Part shown: in pieces, positions 1-7,374 of the stretch | Layout of the letters: each line of letters begins with the position of its first letter | How positions within the stretch are numbered: position 1 is the first letter of the stretch | Assembly: GCF_016126015.1 (NCBI RefSeq) | Contig: NZ_JAEFDB010000003.1 | Location: 186,001-250,000 of the forward strand | From: Capnocytophaga periodontitidis | GTDB lineage: Bacteria > Bacteroidota > Bacteroidia > Flavobacteriales > Flavobacteriaceae | DNA length: 64,000 nt | Direction: 5' to 3' | The notes under the pieces: generated by a model | Databases searched by the model: none | Told to the model about the DNA's origin: nothing | What the model saw: only the letters and a program-made list of their open reading frames with translations | Made by a program: the position numbers and the translations under genes

Positions 1-1
1 G

Positions 2-64
2 TATAATCAAACTGCCGTAACCGATGAAGTTGAACGATCTCCTGTTTTTCTACATCGTACTTAA
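2..64 (+). CDS. possible 3' end of an upstream gene (partial)
   Basis: An open frame runs from the window edge to a TAA at 62-64 and encodes about 20 residues ending in the sequence VFLHRT. It lies 43 bases before the sigma-factor start and could be the tail of a gene that begins outside the window. The piece is too short to assign a family. It may equally be non-coding. Confidence 0.35.
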   Translation, partial: YNQTAVTDEVERSPVFLHRT

Positions 65-107
65 TTTGAACCTTAAAAAGAATAAATCATTCATCATTTA
101 AAGAAAA

Positions 108-647
108 ATGCAAATCGACCATCGTCTCATCGAGAAAGCCCAGCGCAACGACCGCTTAGCGCAAAAGCAGTTGTACGACCAGTACGCTCCTGCTTTGCTG
201 AGTGTGTGCAGGCTGTACATCAACGATTTGCAATTCGCCGAAGATGCCCTGCTAAAAGCCTTCTTCAAAATTTTTACGAATCTCTCTAAGTATGAAGAAC
301 AAGAGCACTTCTATGCTTGGATGCGCCGAATCGCTGTAAATGAGTGTATAGATTTCCTCAAAAGCAAAGTCCAAAAGCTATCTTTCGCCGATTGGAGTGA
401 CACTTACGATATAATAGATGATGTCTACTTAGAGAATGAAACTTTTAGCGAATCCGAAATACAATCCTTTGTAGACCAATTGCCTACCGCGTGCCGTACC
501 GTTTTCAACCTCTATGTGTTTGAGGACTATTCACACAAGCAAATTGCCGAAGAACTTTCTATCAGCGAAGGTACTTCTAAATCACAATTGGCGTATGCCA
601 AAAAACTTTTGCAACAACACGTAACAACTTATAAAAAAAGAGCTTAA
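108..647 (+). CDS. ECF-type RNA polymerase sigma-70 factor
   Basis: This 179-residue protein has the two-domain layout of extracytoplasmic-function sigma factors. Region 2 (about residues 20-85) contains the DALLKAFFKIF helix and a YAWMRRIAVNECIDFLK core-binding and -10 recognition segment. Region 4 (about 125-170) holds LPTACRTVFNLYVFEDYSHK followed by a helix-turn-helix (QIAEELSISEGTSKSQL). Regions 1 and 3 are absent. The next gene starts two bases after the stop, so they are co-transcribed. That neighbour has one membrane segment and is a plausible anti-sigma partner. The third gene is an outer-membrane-type protein and may be the regulated target. Family assignment is firm; the stimulus is unknown. 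Confidence 0.93.
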   Translation: MQIDHRLIEKAQRNDRLAQKQLYDQYAPALLSVCRLYINDLQFAEDALLKAFFKIFTNLSKYEEQEHFYAWMRRIAVNECIDFLKSKVQKLSFADWSDTYDIIDDVYLENETFSESEIQSFVDQLPTACRTVFNLYVFEDYSHKQIAEELSISEGTSKSQLAYAKKLLQQHVTTYKKRA

Positions 648-649
648 AA

Positions 650-1336
650 ATGTGGAAAGACAATATACAACGCCTGTTTAGGTACAGAAAAATCAATCCT
701 TCACCTGCTTTGTGGGAGCAATTAGAAGCCCAATTAGCCGAGAGTGAAACCTTGCCAACTGAGCAAAAGAGGCGGAAACTGTGGTATTATACTGCGGCAG
801 CTGCGGTGCTGTTATGCCTTGCAATAGGATATTTGTGGCAACAACACACTGAAACCAATAATGACCTTCAAGTCTCAAAAAAACTCATTGTTGTAAAGTC
901 ATCAGTTCCCACAACCAGCCCGCACCCTACAGTGCCTACAACTCTTAAAGACAGCCAGTGCAGTTCATACCCTTCAATTCTCAAAAATAGCCAGTATGAC
1001 TCATATCTCACTTCCTCAGAAGAGGTGATTACCCTTATTGATATCAATGCAGTAGATACTCTTTTTACCCAGTATACCGCCAATGCTATACAAAACCGAA
1101 TCACCAAGCAGATGGAAACCCAAATGGCTGCCGATTTGCAGCACCTATCCCCCGAATATTTAGCACTTGTAGCTACTACTCAAGCAGAACTCAACCAGTA
1201 TGTTACTGAAAAATATCAGCAAGATAAAACCTTCAACACCATTGAGAAAGAACAACTGAAGGACAAAGTAAAACTCTTAGCTGAAAAGCTACTCAAAGAA
1301 ATAGGAACACGTGTCGTATTAAATAATAAAAGTTAA
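650..1336 (+). CDS. single-pass membrane protein, putative anti-sigma partner
   Basis: A 228-residue protein with a cytoplasmic N-terminus (1-43), one hydrophobic segment at about 46-64 (YYTAAAAVLLCLAIGYLW) and a long Ser/Thr-rich then helical extracytoplasmic part. The order sigma factor, then short N-terminal domain plus one membrane pass, is typical of anti-sigma factors in Bacteroidota. I see no recognisable zinc anti-sigma (HxxxCxxC) motif, so the role is inferred from position only. It is immediately downstream of the sigma gene and 16 bases upstream of the next gene. Confidence 0.72.
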   Translation: MWKDNIQRLFRYRKINPSPALWEQLEAQLAESETLPTEQKRRKLWYYTAAAAVLLCLAIGYLWQQHTETNNDLQVSKKLIVVKSSVPTTSPHPTVPTTLKDSQCSSYPSILKNSQYDSYLTSSEEVITLIDINAVDTLFTQYTANAIQNRITKQMETQMAADLQHLSPEYLALVATTQAELNQYVTEKYQQDKTFNTIEKEQLKDKVKLLAEKLLKEIGTRVVLNNKS

Positions 1337-1352
1337 AAACAAGTATCAAAAA

Positions 1353-2420
1353 ATGAAAACATTACATCTATTATGGATGACTTGCTTGTTGGCGACAAGC
1401 GTCATCACCGCACAAAATAATTCCGAAGAGGCTATCAAAAAATCAAAAGCCACAATTGATTCTATAGTTTCTTCAGAAAAAGAAACGCTCAAGAAAAAAC
1501 TTTCAGCCGTTAATGAACTGCTCAAAGATAAGAAAATCACCGAAGAACTGGGCTTACAGATAAAAGAAGACCTCACAGCCACTACCGAGAAGAATATCAA
1601 AGAAAAAACAGCTGCCGAGGCTGAGCTTTTGGCAAAACTTATACGCGAGCAAGTAGATTCAAAGGCTACTGTAAATACTCTTGACACCCTTAATGTGAAT
1701 AAAGCCAAGGACTATTTGCGTGCAATGCAAGAATTAGAAAAAATTCTCCGAAGAAAAGAAGACGAAAAACCAAATACCGATCGCGCTTCTCACGATATAA
1801 ATCTTTATACAGCCATAGGTTTTCACAACTTAAACAGTAGTGATGGTTTTGGCGATAATCGTTTTAAAACTGCAGGATCTAAATCCTTTGAAATGGGATT
1901 TACCTCAAGCTTTCGTTTGCTAAAAACCAACAATCTATTCCATATCAACTACGGGGTTGCGTGGATGCACAACGGACTCAAATTCAAGGAAAGTGAGTAT
2001 TTTGTAAGAGAAAACGATGTGACAAAATCGGTACCTTATACCGCTAATAAACTCAATAAATCAAAATTGCGCACCAATTACGCCATTGTACCTATAGATT
2101 TTGAGTTTGATTTTACTCCCCCCACTAAAACTAAAAAAGGAGTTACAATCTACCCCACTCACGAAAGTTTTAGAGTAGGATTTGGTGGCTATGTAGGGGT
2201 ATTGATAGACAGCAGTCAGAAAATAAGATATGACGATGGGGGTACTCATAAAAATGTGATAAGAGAAGACCTAAATATCAGCCCTTGGATATACGGACTT
2301 TCAGCGCATTTAGGATATAAAAGTTGTGTGCTTTACGCGCGTTACAGCCTTGTACCACTCTTCCGCAACAACCCAGTAAACGAATATCCTTTCTCTATAG
2401 GAATACGCTTTGCAGATTAA
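1353..2420 (+). CDS. secreted coiled-coil plus beta-barrel outer-membrane-type protein
   Basis: 355 residues. A signal peptide (residues 1-20, ending SVITAQ) is followed by a strongly charged Lys/Glu helical stretch (about 24-125) that looks like a coiled coil. The C-terminal half (about 150-355) has alternating aromatic/polar strands and ends in SIGIRFAD, as in porin-like barrels of the Bacteroidota outer-membrane-beta-barrel superfamily. The gene is third in a tight cluster with the ECF sigma factor and its probable anti-sigma factor, which suggests an envelope-stress or surface function. I do not recognise a named family. Confidence 0.75.
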   Translation: MKTLHLLWMTCLLATSVITAQNNSEEAIKKSKATIDSIVSSEKETLKKKLSAVNELLKDKKITEELGLQIKEDLTATTEKNIKEKTAAEAELLAKLIREQVDSKATVNTLDTLNVNKAKDYLRAMQELEKILRRKEDEKPNTDRASHDINLYTAIGFHNLNSSDGFGDNRFKTAGSKSFEMGFTSSFRLLKTNNLFHINYGVAWMHNGLKFKESEYFVRENDVTKSVPYTANKLNKSKLRTNYAIVPIDFEFDFTPPTKTKKGVTIYPTHESFRVGFGGYVGVLIDSSQKIRYDDGGTHKNVIREDLNISPWIYGLSAHLGYKSCVLYARYSLVPLFRNNPVNEYPFSIGIRFAD

Positions 2421-2427
2421 ACAAATA

Positions 2428-2609
2428 GGGGCTGTCCGAAAAGTCTAAAAATCGCTTTTGCATCATAAACTTTGTCAAAGTCCCAAAACTTTGACAAAGT
2501 CTATAAACCTGATAATCAATCACTTTTATAGTATGTTATGTAGGAAAGCCAGCGATAGCTGGGTATGTGCTGCAAACGTCCCCTCAAGAAAAACTTTTAG
2601 GACAGCCTC
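2428..2609. mobile_element. MITE-like element, GGCTGTCC terminal inverted repeats (copy A)
   Basis: The ends form an imperfect inverted repeat: the left reads GGGGCTGTCCGAAAAGT and the right, reversed, reads GAGGCTGTCCTAAAAGT. Inside are two small palindromes built on ACTTTGTCAAAGT / ACTTTGACAAAGT. No transposase is encoded. The same core recurs at 51435-51597 and in truncated form at 5307, 25361 and elsewhere, so this is a non-autonomous mobile repeat. The ends resemble those of IS1182/IS5-type elements, which is an inference. A target-site duplication is not evident. Confidence 0.72.
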
Positions 2610-2613
2610 ATTT

Positions 2614-2832
2614 TCAATATTTTGCTTTAGCTTCTTCAAACACTTGTTCACTACTTTTTATTCTTCCGTGCTTTATATCTTCACGAGCCAAAGCTACCGA
2701 ACGAATGTCTTCCTCTGTTACCTCATAAGGATTATGAGGCTCCAATACTTCAACTCCTATATTTTCTAAAGCCTTTACAGCCAATTGGTAGTGTTGGAAA
2801 TCTAAGTTATGTTTTAATATGATGGTATTCAT
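2614..2832 (-). CDS. small conserved hypothetical protein (DUF2683-like)
   Basis: 72 residues, starting MNTIILKH. A beta-strand N-terminus is followed by a helical region (HYQLAVKALENIGVEVLEP) and an acidic C-terminal helix (SSEQVFEEAKAKY). The architecture resembles the small DUF2683-like proteins of Bacteroidota, which look like antitoxins or regulators, but no toxin gene is adjacent. A promoter-like CAAAGGTA (TACCTTTG on the coding strand) lies at 2854-2861. The 3' end abuts MITE copy A. The function is unknown. Confidence 0.7.
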   Translation of the reverse strand: MNTIILKHNLDFQHYQLAVKALENIGVEVLEPHNPYEVTEEDIRSVALAREDIKHGRIKSSEQVFEEAKAKY

Positions 2833-2853
2833 AATAACCCTTTATTTTTTTTG

Positions 2854-2861
2854 CAAAGGTA
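2854..2861 (-). promoter_or_regulatory. Bacteroidota -7 promoter box TACCTTTG
   Basis: The coding-strand octamer TACCTTTG lies 22 bases upstream of the ATG of the 72-residue gene and matches the TAnnTTTG consensus. No clear -33 TTG was confirmed. Confidence 0.55.
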
Positions 2862-2907
2862 CAAAATAATTACAAAACAGCAAATTGGCAAATTGCCAAA
2901 TTTTTAT

Positions 2908-2915
2908 TACCTTTG
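2908..2915 (+). promoter_or_regulatory. Bacteroidota promoter (TTG -33 at 2885-2887, TACCTTTG -7)
   Basis: TACCTTTG with a TTG 20 bases upstream matches the Bacteroidota sigma-A promoter. It decides the start of the hydrolase gene. A TTG start at 2913 would lie inside the -7 box, so the ATG at 2937 is the real start, about 21 bases downstream of the box. Confidence 0.7.
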
Positions 2916-2936
2916 TCGGCAATAAAAAACATTGTA

Positions 2937-3473
2937 ATGACAACAGAAAATACTCAATTAGTAATCCTTGATATTCAAGGTAAATTATCGCAAATAGTTT
3001 ATCAAAGTGAAGAAGTTTTGCACAATAGCACTATCCTTATCGAAGGTAGCAAACACTTGAATCTTCCTATAGTTTGGGTAGAACAAATGCCCGATAAGTT
3101 AGGAGCAACACACCCCGCGATTGCCGAACTATTAAGTTGTAAAACTCCAGTGAAAAAAAGTAGTTTTTCGGCTTGGGATAATACTGAGTTTCAGCAGCAA
3201 CTTAATGACAATCAATGTAAAAATGTACTGCTTATAGGTATTGAAACTCACATTTGTATCTATCAAACAGCGGTTGATTTACTCGCCAATGGCTATAAAG
3301 TATCAGTAATTGCCGATGCGGTTTCTTCGCGTACCGAGAGCAACAAGCAAATAGGACTCACGATGCTCCGCGATGCAGGCGCAACTCTTTTGAGTACCGA
3401 AGCAGCACTTTTTGCTCTTTTGCGTACCGCCCAGCACCCTAAGTTCAAAGAAATAGCACGCTTAGTAAAATAA
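2937..3473 (+). CDS. isochorismatase-family cysteine hydrolase
   Basis: 178 residues from the ATG. The isochorismatase-like fold is recognisable. The N-terminal strand LVILDIQGKL carries the catalytic Asp, a Lys sits in the KKSSFSAW segment, and GIETHICI carries the nucleophilic Cys with the usual preceding cis-peptide region. A GYKVSVIADAVSSR strand follows. Relatives hydrolyse amides or ethers such as nicotinamide, N-carbamoyl compounds or isochorismate. The short form here resembles the YcaC-type hydrolases of unknown substrate. The gene is monocistronic, with its own promoter. Confidence 0.88.
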   Translation: MTTENTQLVILDIQGKLSQIVYQSEEVLHNSTILIEGSKHLNLPIVWVEQMPDKLGATHPAIAELLSCKTPVKKSSFSAWDNTEFQQQLNDNQCKNVLLIGIETHICIYQTAVDLLANGYKVSVIADAVSSRTESNKQIGLTMLRDAGATLLSTEAALFALLRTAQHPKFKEIARLVK

Positions 3474-3565
3474 AACATCTATACCTAATGAGGGTATATG
3501 GCAGTGTAATGTTAATTATTTACTATCTTTCCTCTCATTATCAATAATCATTTGTTATATTGAAT

Positions 3566-4009
3566 ATGAATTTTATTACCGAAAACCAAACCGAGTATCA
3601 AGCACTCTTTACCTTTTGGCAAAAGCAAGAAGCTGAAATTGTAGTCCGTTTTGATGCCAAACGCCACTTTACAGAAGAAGAAAAGCAAGAAGTATTTCAG
3701 CAAGTAGCAACCAAAGTACAATGGTTGGAGGGCAACAAGGAAACTGTTCTGCAGTTTCTCCTCAAAAATGAAGAGGTAAGAGAACTCTTTGAAGTAGCCC
3801 AAGAAGACCTTGAAGAAGAAGGCGAGCAAGCAGTTTCTGATGAGCAATTTTGCGAGGCAGTGTATTTGCATAACCTGTATTGTGGAGTAAGCAAAGAAAT
3901 AGCCTGTACTTTTGATGTGGATACTGACCCAGATTACTTTTTGGGGCATCTGGTGAATATCAGGCTTGATGATAACTATCGCCTTAGTTTAGAGACTATT
4001 AGTGGATAA
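3566..4009 (+). CDS. acidic hypothetical protein
   Basis: About 147 residues from the ATG at 3566; a TTG two codons upstream is a less likely start. The protein is rich in Glu and Gln, has no signal peptide or membrane segment, and is predicted helical in the middle (QVFLLKNEEVRELFEVAQED-like helices). The C-terminal YFLGHLVNIRLDDNYRLSLE may be a beta hairpin. I recognise no family. It stands at the head of an island of small cytoplasmic proteins, some of which belong to families seen as immunity proteins. Confidence 0.7.
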   Translation: MNFITENQTEYQALFTFWQKQEAEIVVRFDAKRHFTEEEKQEVFQQVATKVQWLEGNKETVLQFLLKNEEVRELFEVAQEDLEEEGEQAVSDEQFCEAVYLHNLYCGVSKEIACTFDVDTDPDYFLGHLVNIRLDDNYRLSLETISG

Positions 4010-4045
4010 TAATGCTGAATTGTAACTTAATGTAATATAAAAATT

Positions 4046-4559
4046 ATGAATATACATCCTGCCATTACAACTGATATAGCCTTATTGCAGGCTATTGGCA
4101 AACAAACTTTCTATGAAACCTTTGCTGATACTAACACTCCAGAGGATATGGAGCAGTACCTCACTACAAGCTTTGCGACAAGCAAAGTACAGCAAGAACT
4201 ATCGAATCCAGATTCTCTTTTCTTCTTTGCTGAAGAAGAAAACAAGGTAATAGGCTATTTGAAGCTCAATTTTGCCTCTGCTCAAACAGAACGACAAGAC
4301 CCTAATGCAATGGAAATAGAACGTATCTATGTGTTAAAGGAATTTCACGGCAGTGGGGTAGGTCAAGCGCTTTATCAAAAAGCTATTGAAGTAGCTAAAG
4401 AGCGAAGGGTACCCTATGTATGGCTGGGGGTATGGGAGAAGAACGAAAGAGCCTTACGTTTTTACAAAAAAAAATGGATTCGTAGCTTTTGATACCCACA
4501 CCTTCGTCTTAGGTTCTGATGCTCAAACCGATATTTTAATGAAACTGTCGATGTTTTAA
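4046..4559 (+). pseudogene. GNAT-family N-acetyltransferase, frameshifted in a poly-A tract
   Basis: The first 143 or so codons encode a GNAT acetyltransferase. The acetyl-CoA binding region is MEIERIYVLKEFHGSGVGQALYQ, containing the V-x3-F-x-G-x-G-x-G/A pattern, followed by WLGVWEKNERALRFYKK. At a run of nine A (4466-4474) the frame shifts and the reading ends at 4492 with KWIRSF. With eight A the frame would continue as NGFVAFDTHTFVLGSDAQTD and on to a TAA at 4557-4559, giving a complete 170-residue protein. So the gene is broken by one base, phase-variable by slippage, or affected by a sequencing error. The intact form would acetylate a small molecule or protein. Confidence 0.85.
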
Positions 4560-4588
4560 AATATCCCCCCTTACTTTAAAAAATACCA

Positions 4589-4918
4589 ATGATTGATTAC
4601 ACTCCCAAAGAACACGGCTGGGCAATGGTAACTATTAGCAATGGCACTGTCGAAATAGCCTTTGTAGCCTCTCACTTGCACGATAGTAGGCAGGATTTGA
4701 TACGTTCGGTAACAACCTTAGAAAAGTTCAAAGAAGCAACTGTTGTTTTTCAAGATGAACCCGATGGTTATGTGCTTCACTTAGAGCGCGAGGACAAACA
4801 TTGCCATTATACCCTTCATTCCTTTAAAGGCTATGACCCAACAGCCCTTTGCGAGTTGGTTTTAGAAGGAAACATCAGTTTTGCGAGTTATAAAAACGAT
4901 ATAGCAAAGATTAAATAA
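4589..4918 (+). CDS. hypothetical protein in small-protein island
   Basis: 109 residues with no signal peptide or membrane segment. It is beta-rich, opening MIDYTPKEHGWAMVTISNG and continuing with IAFVASHLHD and YVLHLERED segments. No family recognised. It ends six bases before the next gene, so they are co-transcribed. The last 45 bases or so of this gene (GCGAGTTATAAAAACGA onward) recur at 5354-5397 in front of the paralogous third gene. The downstream gene was therefore duplicated together with this 3' end. Confidence 0.7.
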   Translation: MIDYTPKEHGWAMVTISNGTVEIAFVASHLHDSRQDLIRSVTTLEKFKEATVVFQDEPDGYVLHLEREDKHCHYTLHSFKGYDPTALCELVLEGNISFASYKNDIAKIK

Positions 4919-4924
4919 CACTAT

Positions 4925-5296
4925 ATGGAAATTACACAAGCCCTTAAAACAGAAATTTACCACACCCTTACCGACTTTTTAGAAGCCTATAAAGCTGAAG
5001 ATGCCCAAGTATTAGCTGAAAAGTTTGATATTTCGGGAGAATTTTTAGAAGAAGTCTATGAAATGCTTGACTTTGTAGAAGATAAAAGCGTATTGCACCT
5101 TTTCCCGATAGAAGAAATGGACAAAGAAGAAGGTGGAGGGGTGAATTTAGAGGTGTATAACTTCAACAATGATGATACTGCTGTAGGAGTAGAAGCCCAC
5201 TTGTGGGATGATCAAGAATATTTTGCCATCATCAAAGGATATTACAACCTTAGAGACCAATTTCCTAAGTTTGTATTTCACTACTTTAGTTGTTAA
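4925..5296 (+). CDS. acidic hypothetical protein, tandem paralogue 1
   Basis: 123 residues, strongly acidic. It opens MEITQALKTEIYHTLTDFLEAY, a helix, followed by a segment with FDISGEFLEEVYEMLDFVEDK and a C-terminal beta region ending FPKFVFHYFSC. No membrane segment or signal peptide. It is closely similar to the gene at 5397-5768 in the first 65 residues and in the final PKFVF segment, and divergent in between. The family is unknown. A small, acidic, duplicated and co-transcribed protein fits an immunity-type protein, but this is inference. Confidence 0.75.
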   Translation: MEITQALKTEIYHTLTDFLEAYKAEDAQVLAEKFDISGEFLEEVYEMLDFVEDKSVLHLFPIEEMDKEEGGGVNLEVYNFNNDDTAVGVEAHLWDDQEYFAIIKGYYNLRDQFPKFVFHYFSC

Positions 5297-5306
5297 TACA
5301 CCCGTT

Positions 5307-5353
5307 GAGGCTATCTGAAAAGTCTCAAAATTGCTTTTGCGTCGCTATACTTT
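5307..5353. repeat. truncated left end of the GGCTGTCC MITE-like element
   Basis: The sequence GAGGCTATCTGAAAAGTCTC and the following TTGCTTTTGCGTCGCTA match the left end of the dispersed element at 25361. Only the left ~45 bases are present, and they run directly into the duplicated 3' end of the 4589 gene. The element therefore marks the junction of the tandem gene duplication. Confidence 0.6.
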
Positions 5354-5396
5354 TGCGAGTTATAAAAACGACATAGTAAAGATAAAATAACACTAT

Positions 5397-5768
5397 ATGG
5401 AAATTACACAAACCCTTAAAACAGAAATTTACTACGCCCTTACCGATTTTTTAAATGCTTATAAATCGCAAGATACCCAAGTATTAGCTGAAAAGTTTGG
5501 TATTTCGGGAGCGTTTTTAGAAGAAATCAATGAGACACTTGATTTTGTAGAGGATAAAAACGTGTTGCACCTCTTTCCTATAGAAGATATAGATAAGGAA
5601 GTGAATAAACTACGCGAACTGACCTTGTATAAAGATAAAAAGATGAATAAACTTGTGGTAGAGGCTTGTGTATATAATGATAAAAATGAATGTATAGGGC
5701 TTATAGTAGGCGATTATCCTTTATTTGAATATTCTCCTAAGTTTGTGTTTACTTATTTTGATGTATAA
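5397..5768 (+). CDS. acidic hypothetical protein, tandem paralogue 2
   Basis: 123 residues, the second copy of the 4925-5296 gene. The N-terminal two-thirds match almost residue for residue (MEITQTLKTEIYYALTDFL, KFGISGAFLEEINETLDFVEDK). The section from about residue 68 (VNKLRELTLYKDKKMNKLVV) has diverged, while PKFVFTYFDV at the end is conserved. The 44 bases before its start copy the end of the 4589 gene, so the duplication unit includes that junction. The function is unknown. Confidence 0.75.
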   Translation: MEITQTLKTEIYYALTDFLNAYKSQDTQVLAEKFGISGAFLEEINETLDFVEDKNVLHLFPIEDIDKEVNKLRELTLYKDKKMNKLVVEACVYNDKNECIGLIVGDYPLFEYSPKFVFTYFDV

Positions 5769-5845
5769 ATAAAAGAACAATTTACTCAGCTTGCTCAAGC
5801 TCTCTCTAAACAAGGCAAGAAATGAAATCAATAAAAATATTTAAA

Positions 5846-5947
5846 ATGACACATAACAAAACACTTATTTACTTTTTCTTTCTACTTATACTATCTGCTT
5901 GTAGCAAACAATCGGGAGAAGAGGAACAGCAGAAGCATCGTAGGTAA
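5846..5947 (+). CDS. very small lipoprotein or lipoprotein stub
   Basis: 33 codons from the ATG at 5846; an in-frame ATG also exists at 5822. The product is a lipoprotein signal sequence (MTHNKTLIYFFFLLILSAC with lipobox LSAC) followed by only 14 mostly charged residues (SKQSGEEEQQKHRR). It lies 39 bases upstream of another lipoprotein gene. It could be a real tiny lipoprotein. A truncated remnant of a longer one is more likely. Confidence 0.5.
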   Translation: MTHNKTLIYFFFLLILSACSKQSGEEEQQKHRR

Positions 5948-5986
5948 ACTGTAAAAGGATAACAAACATTTAAATAACATCCGACT

Positions 5987-7054
5987 ATGAAAAAGTTCAT
6001 AACATTAGTAGCAGCATTTGCCCTTGTGGCTTGCGGAAAGGACAGCAACGGAGGCGGCGGAGAGGATCCGATCGACCCCAGCGTAGTGTACAAAACTTCG
6101 GGCGACCTTTTCGGAAAGAACTATGTGGCAAAGGGGACCGTTTTTACGCGAAGGGTAGACAAAGAGATGCCTCTCGCGCCCAATTCAGCAGCGATTGCAG
6201 CCAAAATGAAATCGCTGGCAACCAATCCTTACGGGGTGATCACTACCATTACACGTCAGCACTATAATTACACCATAATTATAGTAGATAGTAATGATAA
6301 GAACCAGCATTATGCTAATTTTATCCCCGAAGGACACCGTGAGCGAGACGATGCTGACCTCTATAAATACACGGGAGGGCGTCAGCCTATCGTGCACGAT
6401 GCCAAGCCTGCCGCTGGAAACGATGCGCATATGGCGGTGTACGACGTGGCAACGGGAGTGATGCGTCAGTACTTCGGAGTAACGTATGTGAACAGCGGTG
6501 AGTACAAATTTAAAGGCTCGGGCTACTTCATTGCAAAGCCAGGCCTGCGAGGGCTCGCTAAGGACAACTATTGGATGCGCCTTACCAAAGGCGGTAGCTC
6601 GGTAGTGGGAATGCTCAATCCGCTGTCGCAGATCGGTATCGAGGAAGTGAGGGCAGGGGAGATCAATCACGCCCTATCGTTCACCATAGCGCACGCCCGT
6701 AAAGGCTTTTCGTGGCCTGCGAAGGCTGGCGATGGCGATCTGGACGATGCCGACGCCCCAATGGAAGGGCAATGGTGCCGTATCGACCCGAAAGTGGACT
6801 TAGATAAACTCGGATTGAGTCCTATGACCCTGATGATTGCCAAGGCGGTGCAGAAATATGGGGCTTATGCCGCTGATAAGAACGCATTTTGCCACACTTT
6901 CACCACCGAGCACGGCATTTATGAGCTTGCGATCCACGGGTTAGACCCTTGGGAACACGATGGGGAGTTTGAGAAGAAGTACGGCAAGTTCGATAACATC
7001 AACGACTTCCCTTGGGAGCTCACACAATGGGCACCCGTTGATTGGGGAAAATAG
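5987..7054 (+). CDS. GC-rich secreted lipoprotein, possible foreign origin
   Basis: 355 residues. Signal peptide with lipobox (LVAC at residues 13-16, then GKDSNGGGG linker), so it is anchored in the envelope. The mature part contains conserved-looking segments WMRLTKGGSSVVGMLNPLSQ, EEVRAGEINHALSFTI, SWPAKAGDGD and a C-terminal LSPMTLMIAKAVQKYGAYAADK block. I associate this arrangement with large secreted proteins of actinobacteria, from memory and unverified. Codon and base use is clearly GC-richer than its neighbours. No catalytic motif is recognised. A short reading frame follows immediately. Confidence 0.75.
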   Translation: MKKFITLVAAFALVACGKDSNGGGGEDPIDPSVVYKTSGDLFGKNYVAKGTVFTRRVDKEMPLAPNSAAIAAKMKSLATNPYGVITTITRQHYNYTIIIVDSNDKNQHYANFIPEGHRERDDADLYKYTGGRQPIVHDAKPAAGNDAHMAVYDVATGVMRQYFGVTYVNSGEYKFKGSGYFIAKPGLRGLAKDNYWMRLTKGGSSVVGMLNPLSQIGIEEVRAGEINHALSFTIAHARKGFSWPAKAGDGDLDDADAPMEGQWCRIDPKVDLDKLGLSPMTLMIAKAVQKYGAYAADKNAFCHTFTTEHGIYELAIHGLDPWEHDGEFEKKYGKFDNINDFPWELTQWAPVDWGK

Positions 7055-7197
7055 AATATCAAAAAGAGTGGATAAACTATGTTAATGAGGCTAAAAAGGA
7101 AGAAACACGCCTCAAAAGAGTACTGAAAAAGCAATTATTGTTCTGTGAGAAGTATACATTGGAGGGAGAACCCCAAGTTATTAATCTGTTAGAGTAA
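7042..7197 (+). pseudogene. 51-codon reading frame, probable gene remnant
   Basis: A frame starting at a TTG that overlaps the end of the GC-rich lipoprotein encodes a helical, charged peptide (IEYQKEWINYVNEAKKEETR, then LKKQLLFCEKYTLEG, ending INLLE and TAA). Its codon use is typical of the host rather than of the upstream gene. There is no good start codon, so it looks like the 3' stump of an older gene into which the lipoprotein region was inserted. Confidence 0.4.
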
Positions 7198-7236
7198 ATT
7201 ATTAATATCAATTCGCAAGAAGGGAATGCCCCCGTT

Positions 7237-7259
7237 GGCGCGAGCTTGTAGCTCGTGCC
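7237..7259. repeat. hairpin repeat GGCGCGAGCTTGTAGCTCGTGCC
   Basis: A nearly perfect palindrome with a ten-base stem (one mismatch) and a short loop lies in the 7198-7374 spacer. Nothing else in that spacer is recognisable. No T-run follows, so it is not an obvious terminator. Confidence 0.45.
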
Positions 7260-7374
7260 TATTATAATAGACTTAGTTGGATACGGAGCAAGATGATACA
7301 CCTTACCAGAAGCATTTGGCAGTAGTCTAGCAAACTTTTGTCAGTATAGAGATTGTCGCCTCGACAACTGATTA

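Noticed and set aside
2458-2769. 103-residue plus-strand reading frame
   Set aside because: It runs across MITE copy A and antisense to the 72-residue gene. Its product is Ser/Phe/Leu-rich with no family pattern.
2913-2936. TTG start for the isochorismatase-like gene
   Set aside because: It overlaps the TACCTTTG -7 box, so transcription would begin downstream of it. The ATG at 2937 fits the family N-terminus.
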